Notes: generated by a model not told the origin, from the letters alone. DNA of 64,000 bases from Tropicibacter alexandrii (GCF_003667315.2 NZ_RCTZ02000005.1:124001-188000), one strand, 5' to 3'. Positions 8,858-22,190 are shown, numbered from the stretch's first letter. Program-made: numbers and translations.

Positions 8858-9115
8858 ATGGACATCAAGCAACAGATCATCGAGATCATCGCCGAACAGG
8901 CCATGCTGGAACCCTCGGACGTCACGATGGACTCGACCCCTGAAAGCCTCGGCATCGACTCGCTGGGCTTGGTCGAATCGATCTTTGCCATCGAGGAACG
9001 GTTCGACATCTCCGTGCCGTTCAATGCCAACGCCCCCGAACAATCCGATTTCGACATCTCCTCGGTCGCCCGCATCGTCGAAGGCATCGAGAAACTGGTG
9101 GCAGAGCAGACGTGA
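8858..9115 (+). CDS. Acyl carrier protein, non-canonical
   Basis: An 85-residue acyl carrier protein. The phosphopantetheine site is Ser35 in GIDSLGLVESIFAIEE, the DSL motif of the family. It differs from housekeeping AcpP, which usually reads GADSLDTVELVMA, so it is likely a specialised carrier. The ATG at 8858 is used; a GTG at 8843 lies in frame but would overlap the purine-rich AGGTGGG that suits a ribosome binding site. It begins 35 bases after lpxD and its stop overlaps the GTG start of the ketoacyl synthase by four bases, so the three are cotranslated. Confidence 0.87.
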   Translation: MDIKQQIIEIIAEQAMLEPSDVTMDSTPESLGIDSLGLVESIFAIEERFDISVPFNANAPEQSDFDISSVARIVEGIEKLVAEQT

Positions 9116-10320
9116 AGCGTGTCGTCATCACCGGCGCGGGCACGATCAACCCGTTGGGACAGAATGTGCCCGCCACCCTCGACGCCATGCGCGAAGGCCG
9201 CTGTGGCATATCCGGGCTTGAATTCCGAGACGTAGAACGGCTTCAGATCCGCATCGGCGGGCAGATCAAGGGATTCGAGCCCGAGGCCGTCTTCAACCGC
9301 CAGCAATTGTCGCTTTATGACCGCTTCACGCAGTTCACGCTGGTCGCCGCGCGCGAGGCGGTGGCGCAATCGGGGCTCAGCTTCACCGATCAGTTGTCGG
9401 AACGGTCGGGCGTTGTGCTGGGCACCTCGGGCGGCGGGCTGACCACGCAGGACGAAAATTACCGGGTCGTCTACGAAGAGGGCAAGAATCGCGTCCATCC
9501 CTTCGTCGTGCCCAAGCTGATGAACAACGCCGCCGCCAGCCATGTGAGCATGGAATTCAATTTGCGCGGGCCGTCCTTCACCGTGGCAACCGCTTGCGCC
9601 AGTTCGAATCACGCCATGGGGCAGGCCTTCCACATGATCCGGTCGGGCATGTGCGATGTGATGGTCACGGGCGGGTCGGAATCGATGCTGTGTTTCGGCG
9701 GGGTCAAGGCGTGGGAAGGGCTGCGCGTCATGTCGCGCGACGGCTGCCGCCCCTTCAGCGCGACCCGCAACGGCATGGTGCAGGGCGAAGGGGCGGGGGT
9801 TTTCGTCTTCGAGGAATATGACCATGCGCGCGCCCGCGGTGCGGAAATCTTGTGCGAGGTCAAGGGCTTTGCCATGACGTCGGATGCCGCCGACATCGTC
9901 ATGCCGTCGAAGCAGGGGGCGGCGCGGGCCATCACTGGGGCGCTGCGCGATGGCGGGATCGCGCTTGAGCGTGTGGGCTATATCAACGCCCATGGCACCG
10001 GCACCGCCGCCAATGACAAGACCGAATGCGCCGCCGTGTCGGATGCGTTCGGCGCCCATGCGGACCGGCTGATGATATCCTCGACGAAGTCCATGCATGG
10101 CCACCTGATCGGCGGCACCGGCGCAGTCGAGCTGCTGGCCTGCATCATGGCGCTGCGCGACGGGGTGATCGCGCCGACGATCAATTACGAGGAACCGGAC
10201 CCGGAATGTGCGCTGGATGTGGTGCCGAACGTGGCGCGCGAGGCCGAGGTCGATGTGGTGCTGTCGAATGCCTTCGCCTTTGGCGGGCTGAACGCGGTTC
10301 TGGCGCTGGGGCGGGCGTAA
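9112..10320 (+). CDS. Beta-ketoacyl-ACP synthase II family enzyme
   Basis: A 402-residue thiolase-fold condensing enzyme (FabF-like) that joins an acyl group to malonyl-ACP. The catalytic triad is complete: Cys162 in TACASSNHA, His294 in NAHGTGT and His329 in STKSMHGHLIG. GTG start inside the acp stop (GTGA). Gene order lpxD-acp-KAS suggests that it makes or extends the acyl chain carried by the neighbouring ACP and used by LpxD, comparable in logic to the AcpXL/FabF clusters of rhizobia that build very long lipid A acyl chains; that link is inference. A symmetrical terminator follows. Confidence 0.9.
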   Translation: MKRVVITGAGTINPLGQNVPATLDAMREGRCGISGLEFRDVERLQIRIGGQIKGFEPEAVFNRQQLSLYDRFTQFTLVAAREAVAQSGLSFTDQLSERSGVVLGTSGGGLTTQDENYRVVYEEGKNRVHPFVVPKLMNNAAASHVSMEFNLRGPSFTVATACASSNHAMGQAFHMIRSGMCDVMVTGGSESMLCFGGVKAWEGLRVMSRDGCRPFSATRNGMVQGEGAGVFVFEEYDHARARGAEILCEVKGFAMTSDAADIVMPSKQGAARAITGALRDGGIALERVGYINAHGTGTAANDKTECAAVSDAFGAHADRLMISSTKSMHGHLIGGTGAVELLACIMALRDGVIAPTINYEEPDPECALDVVPNVAREAEVDVVLSNAFAFGGLNAVLALGRA

Positions 10321-10449
10321 CAGGCGAATCGATGCGTTGAGAAAACGTTGATCGGGCGGTCGCAGCCGGGGTTTGCGGACCCGCGGATGAACGTTTTTCA
10401 CCAGCGAATCGCCCGGTTGAGTGGTTCAGCCGCCCGCAATCGGAACGAG

Positions 10450-10471
10450 AAACGGCCCCGTGGGGCCGTTT
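10450..10471. terminator. Bidirectional terminator between KAS and mnmA
   Basis: The stem AAACGGCCCC, a two-base centre GT and GGGGCCGTTT has T runs on both strands and lies between two convergent genes, so it can serve both. Confidence 0.85.
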
Positions 10472-10511
10472 TCTGTATCCATACGTGCGACAATTTGTTT
10501 CCGATGCGGTT

Positions 10512-11654
10512 TCAATACCCGCGCCAGATCCAGCCGCCGCCAAAGATCCGGCTGCTGTCCGGATCGTAAAACACGCAGGCCTGACCGGGGCTGACCCCTT
10601 CTTCCGGGGTCAACAATTCGACCTCTGCCGTGGTCTCGGACAAGGGCCGTATAATCGCCTCTCGCGGGGGGCGGGTGGACCGCACCTTGACCGACAGATG
10701 CCATTCCTTTTGCGAGGTGAAGGGCGTGTCGCCCAGCCAGTTGATCTCGCGCACGGGGATAGTGCGGGTGGCCAGCATTTCTTTTGGGCCAACAACCACT
10801 TGGCGCGTGTCCACATCCAGCCGCACGACATAAAGCGGCTCTGACAGGCCGCCGATCCCAAGACCCCGACGCTGGCCAATCGTATAATGGATCACGCCCT
10901 GATGCGTGCCCAGAACACGCCCGTCTGCGTGCACGATCTCGCCCGGTTCCGCAGCCCCGGGACGCAGCTTTTCGATCACCTTGGCGTAATTGCCGTCGGG
11001 GACAAAGCAAATGTCTTGGCTGTCGGGCTTGTCCGCCACGGCCAGCCCGTATTTCGCCGCCAATTCCCGGGTCGCATCCTTGGAGGGCAGGTGACCGAGC
11101 GGAAAGCGCAGGTAGTCCAATTGCTCGGGCGTGGTCGAAAACAGGAAATAGGACTGATCGCGATTCGCGTCTTCGGCACTGTGCAATTCCGGCCCCTGCG
11201 CGCCCATCTTGCGCTGGATATAATGGCCGGTCGCCATGCAATCGGCCTCCAAATCCTTAGCGGTTTCAAGGAGATCCTTGAATTTCACCCGCTCGTTGCA
11301 GCGGATGCAGGGCACCGGCGTCGCGCCGCCCAGATAGCTGTCGGCGAACTCTTCGATCACCGCTTCCTGAAAGATGTTTTCGTAGTCCAAGACGTAATGG
11401 GGAAAGCCCATTTCCTCGGCCACACGGCGGGCGTCGTGGATGTCGATCCCGGCACAGCACGCGCCCTTTTTCGCCAGCGCCGCGCCGTGGTCGTAGAGCT
11501 GCAGCGTGACGCCAACCACGTCGTATCCCTCATCCTTCAGTTGTGCGGCGACAACCGAACTGTCGACGCCGCCGGACATGGCGACGACGACTCGGGTTTC
11601 CGAGGGCGGCTTGGGAAAGCCCAGCGAGTTCAGCGGGCTGGGGTCGAGGGGCAT
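10512..11654 (-). CDS. mnmA: tRNA-specific 2-thiouridylase MnmA
   Basis: A 380-residue cytoplasmic enzyme that puts sulfur on C2 of the wobble uridine in tRNA-Lys, -Glu and -Gln. The PP-loop SGGVDSSV lies at residues 27-34; [13 protein letters not shown] holds the first catalytic Cys and [10 protein letters not shown] the second. The C-terminal beta-barrel ([15 protein letters not shown]) is intact, ending with [14 protein letters not shown]. Length and motifs match the family. It stands alone, 123 bases from the divergent sciP gene. Together with TrmFO and GluQRS it is one of three tRNA modification enzymes in the window. Confidence 0.96.
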   Translation of the reverse strand: MPLDPSPLNSLGFPKPPSETRVVVAMSGGVDSSVVAAQLKDEGYDVVGVTLQLYDHGAALAKKGACCAGIDIHDARRVAEEMGFPHYVLDYENIFQEAVIEEFADSYLGGATPVPCIRCNERVKFKDLLETAKDLEADCMATGHYIQRKMGAQGPELHSAEDANRDQSYFLFSTTPEQLDYLRFPLGHLPSKDATRELAAKYGLAVADKPDSQDICFVPDGNYAKVIEKLRPGAAEPGEIVHADGRVLGTHQGVIHYTIGQRRGLGIGGLSEPLYVVRLDVDTRQVVVGPKEMLATRTIPVREINWLGDTPFTSQKEWHLSVKVRSTRPPREAIIRPLSETTAEVELLTPEEGVSPGQACVFYDPDSSRIFGGGWIWRGY

Positions 11655-11777
11655 GGCATGTCTCCGTGGAATGCCCGGAATATAGGAAAATGCGAGATAC
11701 TCTCAAGGGGCGGTTTTAGGCCGTGTTAATGCGGGCATGGCTTGATGGCCTCCAACAAGACGTTTGGAGTGTTCCCG

Positions 11778-12050
11778 ATGTATCTGAAAAAGGTGGATGG
11801 CCCGCGTGCCGTCAAGCTTCCCGATGGCAGCACGATGACACGGGCGGATTTGCCGCCGGCGGATACCCGCCGTTGGGTTGCCTCGCGCAAGGCCGCGGTG
11901 GTGAAGGCGGTGCAATTCGGGCTTTTGACCGAAGATCAGGCGCTTGAGCGCTACGGGCTCAGCGACGAGGAATTGCATGAATGGGTGAAGGCGGCGACTC
12001 AGCATGGCGAAGAGGCGCTGAAGGTGACCCGGGTCCAGAAATTTCGCTGA
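11778..12050 (+). CDS. sciP: SciP-type CtrA inhibitor (DUF1153)
   Basis: A 90-residue protein of the DUF1153 family. In Caulobacter the family member SciP binds CtrA on DNA and blocks transcription from CtrA promoters in new-born cells. The conserved pattern is visible: LPDGSTMTRADLPPADTRRWVASRKAAVV, then GLLTEDQALERYGLSDEELHEW, a helix-turn-helix-like fold, and the tail RVQKFR. The ATG at 11778 has GGAG eight bases upstream. The direct neighbour downstream on the same strand is ctrA, so inhibitor and target are side by side. The intergenic region holds the CtrA box described separately. Confidence 0.88.
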   Translation: MYLKKVDGPRAVKLPDGSTMTRADLPPADTRRWVASRKAAVVKAVQFGLLTEDQALERYGLSDEELHEWVKAATQHGEEALKVTRVQKFR

Positions 12051-12084
12051 CTCGTGATTTTACTCATCCGGGAAAAGATTTATG

Positions 12085-12100
12085 GTAACGACGCGTTAAC
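12085..12100 (+). promoter_or_regulatory. Candidate CtrA box upstream of ctrA
   Basis: GTAA-CGACGCG-TTAAC matches the CtrA consensus TTAA-N7-TTAAC with one mismatch in the first half. It lies 52 bases before the ctrA start, where autoregulation by CtrA would be expected. Confidence 0.6.
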
Positions 12101-12151
12101 CTTTTTCGATCACCTTTCTGTAAGACCAGAGCTGTTACCCGGAGACTTCTT

Positions 12152-12868
12152 ATGCGCATCCTTTTGGTGGAAGACGATCCCACGACCTCGAAAAGCATCG
12201 AGCTGATGCTCAGCCATGCCAACCTGAACGTGTATTCCACCGACATGGGGGAGGAGGGGATCGATCTTGCCAAGCTGTACGATTACGATCTGATCCTGCT
12301 GGATCTCAACCTGCCTGACATGAACGGGCACGAGGTTCTGCGACAGCTGCGCGTGGCCCGGATCGAAACACCGATCCTGATCCTCACCGGCGAGGACGAC
12401 ACCCAGAGCAAGATCAAGGGTTTCGGTTTTGGCGCAGACGACTACATGACCAAGCCGTTCCATCGCGATGAGCTCGTGGCGCGCATCCACGCGATCATCC
12501 GCCGCTCCAAGGGCCATTCCCAATCGGTCATCCGCACCGGCAAGGTGTCCGTCAATCTGGATGCCAAGACGGTCGAGGTCGGCGGCAAGGCCGTGCATTT
12601 GACCGGCAAAGAATACCAGATGCTGGAACTGCTCTCCTTGCGCAAGGGCACCACCCTGACCAAGGAAATGTTCCTGAACCATCTTTATGGTGGCATGGAC
12701 GAGCCGGAGCTGAAGATCATCGACGTTTTCATCTGCAAGCTTCGCAAGAAACTGTCCGAGGCCACGGGTGACGACAATTACATCGAAACCGTCTGGGGCC
12801 GTGGCTACGTGCTGCGCGATCCCGAGCCGTCGCAGGACGAACCCAAGGCGATTGCCGCCAACGGCTGA
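12152..12868 (+). CDS. ctrA: Cell-cycle response regulator CtrA
   Basis: A 238-residue OmpR-family regulator. The receiver domain (1-115) has the phosphorylated Asp51 in [13 protein letters not shown], with Thr (ILTGED) and Lys (MTKPFH) of the switch. The C-terminal winged helix carries the near-invariant CtrA block [17 protein letters not shown] and [19 protein letters not shown]. In Caulobacter CtrA controls cell division and silences the replication origin; in Rhodobacteraceae it mainly controls motility, gene transfer agents and quorum-linked genes. A CtrA box precedes it and the inhibitor gene sciP stands just upstream. The C-terminus lacks the AA degradation tag of Caulobacter CtrA (it ends IAANG), which may mean different proteolysis. 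Confidence 0.96.
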   Translation: MRILLVEDDPTTSKSIELMLSHANLNVYSTDMGEEGIDLAKLYDYDLILLDLNLPDMNGHEVLRQLRVARIETPILILTGEDDTQSKIKGFGFGADDYMTKPFHRDELVARIHAIIRRSKGHSQSVIRTGKVSVNLDAKTVEVGGKAVHLTGKEYQMLELLSLRKGTTLTKEMFLNHLYGGMDEPELKIIDVFICKLRKKLSEATGDDNYIETVWGRGYVLRDPEPSQDEPKAIAANG

Positions 12869-12911
12869 CGCAATCTGGACCTTGCCCCTGCTCCCGCATA
12901 TCACTCTGTGA

Positions 12912-17137
<4,226 letters not shown>

Positions 17138-17143
17138 ACGAAA

Positions 17144-17173
17144 GGTGTCGATGGCTGTGGACCCATCGACACC
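17144..17173 (+). terminator. Hairpin after recG
   Basis: An 11-base perfect stem, GGTGTCGATGG and CCATCGACACC, with an eight-base loop starts seven bases after the recG stop. There is no T run, so it may be a transcript-stabilising or Rho-related hairpin rather than a classic terminator. Confidence 0.6.
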
Positions 17174-17212
17174 CTGCGTAAAGCGTCCAATACGCGCCGT
17201 GATCAAAGTGAT

Positions 17213-17249
17213 GTTCTCAACTTTGTTCTCAAATGTTCTCAAAAAGTTC
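17213..17249 (+). promoter_or_regulatory. LexA (SOS) box with extra half-sites
   Basis: Four GTTC elements stand in a row at 17213, 17225, 17235 and 17246. The last two are exactly GTTC-N7-GTTC, the SOS box of Rhodobacter and Paracoccus LexA; the first two are off by one base in spacing (8 and 6). GTTCTCAA is repeated three times. A TTTACA that could be a -35 element begins at 17250, directly against the box. The only gene in the right orientation is the 40-residue protein at 17310. Confidence 0.75.
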
Positions 17250-17309
17250 TTTACATGTGGTTAACGACATGGAACAAAGGGGCAACAAAGACGCGAAGGA
17301 GGCCGCGCC

Positions 17310-17432
17310 ATGATCGAGACAGTCAAGACTGCCCTGACCCGACAGAAAGACACCTTGTGGCAGGATGCCCTTGGGGCCTTGTCGATCGCGGTGATCCTCT
17401 TTGGCGCGCTGCATCTGCCCAGTCTGGTTTGA
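17310..17432 (+). CDS. 40-residue single-span membrane protein under a LexA box
   Basis: A short reading frame of 40 residues with a near-ideal ribosome binding site (AAGGAGG, seven bases before the ATG). The first 17 residues are polar (VKTALTRQKDTLW), then residues about 18-38 (DALGALSIAVILFGALHLP) form one hydrophobic span. It ends in a stop at 17430-17432 and a good terminator follows at 17575. The LexA box 61 bases upstream suggests DNA-damage induction. Known SOS-induced small inner-membrane proteins such as Caulobacter SidA (29 residues) stop cell division by binding divisome proteins; this one could play that part, but sequence likeness to SidA is not evident and the role is inferred from context only. 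Confidence 0.7.
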   Translation: MIETVKTALTRQKDTLWQDALGALSIAVILFGALHLPSLV

Positions 17433-17574
17433 GAATTTCCTGATTTCTGCCTGCGTTTGACACCGACACCTTCCGGGCCAAAGCGCATATCACTGTCCCG
17501 ATATGCCTGCCTGTCCCCAACCGGTCCGCCTGCCTGTGACCGATGTCCGGAGTGTTCGTAGAAACGCGTCCCTT

Positions 17575-17612
17575 CCGCCGCCTCCTTCCCCGGGAGTGCG
17601 GCGGTTTTTTTT
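17575..17612 (+). terminator. Rho-independent terminator of the SOS-box gene
   Basis: Stem CCGCCGC (17575-17581) and GCGGCGG (17598-17604) followed by eight T. It overlaps the stop codon of the convergent chemoreceptor gene at 17611. Confidence 0.85.
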
Positions 17613-19014
17613 AGAACTTGTAGGCGAGGCGCAAACCGCCCCAATGCCGCCCCCGGACGTGGATCGGGGCCGACAGGTCCTTCATCATGACGAACTCCCC
17701 GCCGCCCATGTCGCGCCGGTAGACCTGCAGCAGGAACGGTTTTTCGTTTTTCCCGGCTTTCAGCCCGACACGGTCATCGAAGATTCGTCGATTGCGGCAA
17801 TGGGCGGCATTCCAGACCGGGTCCTTGCCCTGAGGCTGGGCGAATTTCGCGTTATGTGTCGGCAGATATCCGTTGCGATCGACGACGGCGCAAAACACGA
17901 TGCGCGGGTCGCGCGTCAAGACCGGCTCCTGAATCGCAGGCAGCAAGCGATCCGTCAGCGTGGTATAAGGGGCCAAGAGCTGTTGCGGATTGGTGTCGGG
18001 GATCGGTTTGTAGCGTTGGGTGAACAGCAGGTCCTGACTGATCCAACCCTCTGCGATGGCACGGTCGAAGGCCTGCGCGACCTGTCCGGCCAGATCCTGC
18101 ACGAGCGTGATCATCGGGCCATCGGCACCATTGCCGCCAAGCGCCACCGCGTGTTGCAGAATCGACTCCGACGTGTCGATCAGCGCGGTGCAGCGCCGGT
18201 TTGCCTCGACCACGCCGGACGAGACCTGATCGACCGAGGCGGCGATCGCAGTGATGGCCGACCCGGTCTGATCGACGGCGTCCTTCGCCCCTTCGGCCCG
18301 TTCCGCGAGGGCATGCGCCTCGTTGCGCAGGTCAGAGACGCCAAGCCGGATTTCCGACAGGACACCGTCCGTTTCCGTGCTGCGTTTGAGCACCGCGTCT
18401 GCCTGTCGTGACGTGCTCTGTGCGCCGTCATGCAGCGCCGCCATCCAATCCGACAATTGCGCCACCGTGTCGGTGATGGTGACGGCCGCGTCAGATGTGC
18501 GTTCGCTCAGCTCCTTGACCGCGTCGGCGACGATGGAAAACCCCCGGCCGGCCTGACCGGCGCGCGCCGCCTCGATCTTTGCATTGATGGCGAGGATATG
18601 CACCTGCGCGGCGATGTCCGAGATCAGCATGTTCGAATTGCGCACGCCCTGAAGCAACCCCTCGACGGCCTCGGCATCGTTATGGATGGTGCGCACCCAT
18701 TGCGCCAAGGCTTGGGAGCTTTGGCTGGTGACGGCGATGAACTCGGTCGAGGTCTCGACCTTTTCGATGGCCGTGTCCGCCGTTGCCGCCATGCGCTGCA
18801 CCGAGTCCAGCATCGCGGCGCTGATCTGTTCAAGGTCGCGGGTATTGCCCCGGACGTGGTCCAACTGGGCGCGTTGGGCCTTGCTCCGCTGGTCGAGGTC
18901 ATCGAGAAAGCCAACGATCTCCACCGTTTCCTGCCCCAGGCTGGTGGCCGCATCGGTGAGCGCCGCCAATTCGGCGGTGGCATCCGGGGCTGACATCCGG
19001 GTCGGGTGAGTCAT
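17611..19014 (-). CDS. Soluble methyl-accepting chemotaxis protein
   Basis: A 467-residue chemoreceptor without any membrane span. Residues about 20-310 are a long coiled coil carrying the receptor tip, AAQVHILAINAKIEAARAGQ and GRGFSIVADAVKELSERT, which docks CheA and CheW. The sensory part is at the C-terminus (residues about 340-467): VFCAVVDRNGYLPTHN and LSAPIHVRGRHWGGLRLAYK look like a Cache-type ligand domain placed in the cytoplasm behind the signalling domain. So it senses an internal cue. AGGAG lies 11 bases before the ATG at 19014. No chemotaxis operon is near. Confidence 0.87.
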   Translation of the reverse strand: MTHPTRMSAPDATAELAALTDAATSLGQETVEIVGFLDDLDQRSKAQRAQLDHVRGNTRDLEQISAAMLDSVQRMAATADTAIEKVETSTEFIAVTSQSSQALAQWVRTIHNDAEAVEGLLQGVRNSNMLISDIAAQVHILAINAKIEAARAGQAGRGFSIVADAVKELSERTSDAAVTITDTVAQLSDWMAALHDGAQSTSRQADAVLKRSTETDGVLSEIRLGVSDLRNEAHALAERAEGAKDAVDQTGSAITAIAASVDQVSSGVVEANRRCTALIDTSESILQHAVALGGNGADGPMITLVQDLAGQVAQAFDRAIAEGWISQDLLFTQRYKPIPDTNPQQLLAPYTTLTDRLLPAIQEPVLTRDPRIVFCAVVDRNGYLPTHNAKFAQPQGKDPVWNAAHCRNRRIFDDRVGLKAGKNEKPFLLQVYRRDMGGGEFVMMKDLSAPIHVRGRHWGGLRLAYKF

Positions 19015-19067
19015 GGGTCGTTCGCTCCTCGTGACGCCGGGCGTATCACGAGATCAAGAACGAACCC

Positions 19068-19520
19068 TTAAGCGGTCTGGGTTTTCTGCGCCTGTTCCAG
19101 CGCCTCGCAGGCCGCATCGAGGCTGAGCATGATCGAGGCGTGCCGGTTCTTGTAGGCGCTGGCGGGGCGCAGCACTTCGAGGCCGTCGAAGGGGGCAGGC
19201 GGTGTCGGACCGTCTTCCTTCAGCAGCGCGCGCAGCGCGTCGCGGGCGGCGCGCACTTCATCCGCGTCACATCCGACGATGGCCCCGCCGACGACAGACG
19301 CTGCGGCCTGACCCAAGGCGCAGGCTTTGACCTCCTGCCCGTAATCGGTGATCTTGCCGTCCGAGACGTTGAGGTCGACCGTCACGGTCGACCCACATAA
19401 GGGCGAGCGTTTCTTGACCGAGGCGTCCGGATCGGACAGCCGCTCGGTGCGGGGAATGTCGGCTGCAAGTTCCAGGATCCGCCCGGAATACAGCTTGATC
19501 AGGTCGTTTTCGCCGGACAT
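19068..19520 (-). CDS. Fe-S cluster scaffold, IscU/NifU N-terminal type
   Basis: A 150-residue protein of the IscU-like family, which assembles Fe-S clusters on three cysteines. The usual cysteine contexts are present: PLCGSTVTVDL (Cys42) and VKACALGQAAASV (Cys67); the third ligand would be Cys83 in VGCDADE or Cys141 near the C-terminus. An ASAYKNRHASIMLSLDA segment replaces the end seen in IscU, as in the Rhodobacterales version. The ATG at 19520 is used (GAAGGGAACG upstream). It is divergent from hisI. Confidence 0.82.
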   Translation of the reverse strand: MSGENDLIKLYSGRILELAADIPRTERLSDPDASVKKRSPLCGSTVTVDLNVSDGKITDYGQEVKACALGQAAASVVGGAIVGCDADEVRAARDALRALLKEDGPTPPAPFDGLEVLRPASAYKNRHASIMLSLDAACEALEQAQKTQTA

Positions 19521-19589
19521 GTCGTTCCCTTCCTGCGCGTCTCTCTCTAAATAGGCGTCATGTTCCCGGATGCAAAAAGGTTTTTGCCC

Positions 19590-19943
19590 ATGACGTTCGA
19601 TCCTGCGACCTTGGTCTATGACGCCAACGGCCTGATCCCCTGCATCGCGCAAGCCGAGGGCACGGGCGAGGTGCTGATGATGGCCTGGATGAATGCCGAG
19701 TCAGTTCAGGCAACGCTTGAGACCCGGCGTGTAACTTATTGGTCGCGCTCACGTCAGGCGTTTTGGATCAAGGGGGAGACCTCGGGGCACACTCAGGAAC
19801 TGGTCGATCTTCGGGTCGATTGCGACCGAGATTGCCTGCTGGCCGTGGTGCGCCAGGAAGGCCCGGCCTGCCACACCAACCGCCGGTCCTGCTTCTATAC
19901 CTCGGTCGTCGATGGCGAAACCGAGTTGATGGCACCTATGTAA
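19590..19943 (+). CDS. hisI: Phosphoribosyl-AMP cyclohydrolase
   Basis: A 117-residue HisI, which opens the adenine ring of phosphoribosyl-AMP in histidine synthesis. The metal-site motifs are DCDRDCLL and ACHTNRRSCFY; VTYWSRSRQAFWIKGETSGH is the substrate region. It is a free-standing cyclohydrolase without the HisE part, as usual in alphaproteobacteria. The ATG at 19590 follows AAAAAGG; an earlier ATG at 19560 lacks a binding site. Its last eight bases overlap the end of the convergent gluQ gene. Confidence 0.95.
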   Translation: MTFDPATLVYDANGLIPCIAQAEGTGEVLMMAWMNAESVQATLETRRVTYWSRSRQAFWIKGETSGHTQELVDLRVDCDRDCLLAVVRQEGPACHTNRRSCFYTSVVDGETELMAPM

Positions 19944-20865
19944 GGCCGACCATCCGACGTATGTCCTCCGGCGTGGCGCCCTCGTCGCGGTATTTCGCAT
20001 TGGCGCGGGCATCGTCGCGCTTTGCCAGCCGCTTGCCGGTTTCGTCGCGGATCAGCTTGTGGTGATGGTAGACAGGTGTCGGCAGGCCCAACAGCCTTTG
20101 AAGAAAAACATGGATCTTGGTGGCCTCGAACAAGTCTTGGCCTCGGATCACATGGCTGACATTCTGCGCGGCATCGTCCACGACGACCGCCAGATGGTAC
20201 GCCGCGCCGAATGCCTTGCGGGACAGGGCGACATCACCGATCCGCGTGATCAAGTCCTCGGGTGTGATCAGAATCTCTCCTGCCTCGCCGTTCGGCCCGG
20301 CCCCGGTTTCCTCAAAAGCAATGAAATGCAGGCCACCCTTGGCGGTGATCCTGTGGTCCCAGCGAATGACATCGCACGCCTCGGCCATGTTCAGCCGCAA
20401 GGTCACGTCCTTCGGGCGCGGATAGTGCCCGTCGAACCACCGTTCGTCCTGCCACATCGCTTGCCGGCACGTTCCCGGATAGATCAGACCGTCAGGACCA
20501 TGTGTGGGCACGCCTTCCTGTGGGGCGGACTGCGCCTCGACGATGTCGCGGCGGGTGCAGGTGCAAGGGTACAAGACGCCCAATCCCCACAGCTCATCCA
20601 GCGCCGCCTCGTATTCGGAAATGCAGTCCGACTGCTTGCGGCACGGCTCTGGCCAGTCAAGGCCAAGCCACGCAAGATCTTGTTTCAAAAGCGTTTCCCA
20701 TTCGGGGCGCGACCGGGTTGAGTCCAAGTCGTCGATCCTGAGCAGGAACGTTCCGCCCTCGGCCTTCGCGCGGTCATGTCCCAGCATCGCCGAATAGGCA
20801 TGGCCCAGATGCAGCGGGCCGGTGGGCGACGGGGCAAAGCGCGTGATCACTGGGCGGCGAGCCAC
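19936..20865 (-). CDS. gluQ: Glutamyl-Q tRNA(Asp) synthetase
   Basis: A 309-residue paralogue of glutamyl-tRNA synthetase that lacks the anticodon-binding domain. It attaches glutamate to queuosine-34 of tRNA-Asp. It keeps the class I signatures HLGH (residues 19-22) and GKRLAKR, and the zinc site CTC plus YPGTC typical of GluQRS. The short length separates it from GltX. Last gene of the ECH-trmFO-gluQ operon; its start lies inside the 3' end of trmFO (19-base overlap). Confidence 0.93.
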   Translation of the reverse strand: MARRPVITRFAPSPTGPLHLGHAYSAMLGHDRAKAEGGTFLLRIDDLDSTRSRPEWETLLKQDLAWLGLDWPEPCRKQSDCISEYEAALDELWGLGVLYPCTCTRRDIVEAQSAPQEGVPTHGPDGLIYPGTCRQAMWQDERWFDGHYPRPKDVTLRLNMAEACDVIRWDHRITAKGGLHFIAFEETGAGPNGEAGEILITPEDLITRIGDVALSRKAFGAAYHLAVVVDDAAQNVSHVIRGQDLFEATKIHVFLQRLLGLPTPVYHHHKLIRDETGKRLAKRDDARANAKYRDEGATPEDIRRMVGLT

Positions 20866-22190
20866 GCCTGCCAGTCCGCCTTGGCACGGTCGGTATACAG
20901 CTTGTAGCGGTCCTTGCGGCCACGACGCCCGCCTTTGACCTTTTCCTCCAGCGGGCGGAACAGGCCGAAATTGACGTTCATCGGTTGAAAGGTCTTGGCC
21001 TCGGCCCCGCCTGTGATGTGATGGATCAGCGCGCCGTGGGCGGTGTCCTGCGGCACGGTGGGCAGGGTCGCGCCCAGCATCTCTGCCGCCGCCATGCGCC
21101 CCGCCAGAAGCCCCATGGCCGAGGATTCGACATAGCCCTCGACGCCCGTGACTTGGCCCGCAAAGCGGATATTCGGCTTGGAGCGCAGGCGCATCTGGTC
21201 GTCCAGCAGCGTGGGCGAGTTGATGAAGGTGTTGCGGTGAATACCGCCCAGCCGCGCGAAACTTGCGTTCTCCAGCCCCGGAATCATTTTGAAAACAGCG
21301 GCTTGTGCGCCGTACTTCATCTTGGTCTGGAAGCCGACGATATTATACAGCGTCCCCAGCGCGTTGTCGCGGCGCAACTGCACCACGGCATAGGCCTTTT
21401 GCTCGGGATTGTGCGGGTTGGTCAGGCCGACGGGTTTCATCGGGCCGTGACGCAACGTTTCACGCCCGCGCTCGGCCATGACCTCGATCGGCAGGCAACC
21501 GTCGAAGTAGCCAGCGGTCTCGCCCTCGTGGAACTCGGTCTTGTCGGCGGCCAGCAGCGCGTCGATGAAGGCCTCGTACTGGTCCTTCGTCATCGGGCAG
21601 TTGATATAGGCCTTGCGCTCTTCCTCGGTCTCGCCCTTGTCATAGCGGCTTTGCAGCCAAGCCACGGACATATCGATGCTTTCCGCATAAACGATCGGCG
21701 CGATGGCGTCGAAAAACGCCAACCGGTCAGCACCGGTTTCCTCTTGGATGGCGCGGCCCAACCCTTCGGAAGTCAGCGGCCCGGTGGCAAAGATCCAATG
21801 CCCGTCGTCGGGCAATTCGGTGATCTCCTCGTGGGAAATCTGCACGTTCTCATGGGCGTGCAACGCATCCGTCACGGCTTGGGCAAAGGGATCGCGGTCC
21901 ACGGCCAGCGCGCCACCCGCAGGCAGGCGGTGCTTGTAGGCCGTGTCCATGATCAAGCCACCGGCTTGCAGCATCTCCCAATGCAGCAGACCCACGGCGT
22001 TCTGCTCGTGATCGTCCGAGCGAAACGAGTTCGAGCAGACCATTTCCCCAAGGTTTTCCGTGCGATGTGCGAAAGTCTTCACCTTGGGGCGCATCTCGTG
22101 GATGACCACCTTGACGCCCCTGTTTGCGGCCTGCCATGCGGCCTCGGACCCGGCCATTCCGCCGCCGACGATGTGTAGCTTTTGTTCCAT
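20847..22190 (-). CDS. trmFO: Folate/FAD-dependent tRNA (m5U54) methyltransferase TrmFO
   Basis: A 447-residue flavoprotein that makes 5-methyluridine at position 54 of the tRNA T loop with methylene-folate as carbon donor. FAD-binding [11 protein letters not shown] at the N-terminus; [27 protein letters not shown] and [17 protein letters not shown] are family blocks. The chain starts [11 protein letters not shown] in the usual place; an ATG three codons upstream is possible. Most alphaproteobacteria use TrmFO rather than TrmA, which agrees with the rest of the window. The stop of the hydratase gene lies 31 bases upstream. Confidence 0.95.
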   Translation of the reverse strand: MEQKLHIVGGGMAGSEAAWQAANRGVKVVIHEMRPKVKTFAHRTENLGEMVCSNSFRSDDHEQNAVGLLHWEMLQAGGLIMDTAYKHRLPAGGALAVDRDPFAQAVTDALHAHENVQISHEEITELPDDGHWIFATGPLTSEGLGRAIQEETGADRLAFFDAIAPIVYAESIDMSVAWLQSRYDKGETEEERKAYINCPMTKDQYEAFIDALLAADKTEFHEGETAGYFDGCLPIEVMAERGRETLRHGPMKPVGLTNPHNPEQKAYAVVQLRRDNALGTLYNIVGFQTKMKYGAQAAVFKMIPGLENASFARLGGIHRNTFINSPTLLDDQMRLRSKPNIRFAGQVTGVEGYVESSAMGLLAGRMAAAEMLGATLPTVPQDTAHGALIHHITGGAEAKTFQPMNVNFGLFRPLEEKVKGGRRGRKDRYKLYTDRAKADWQAWLAAQ

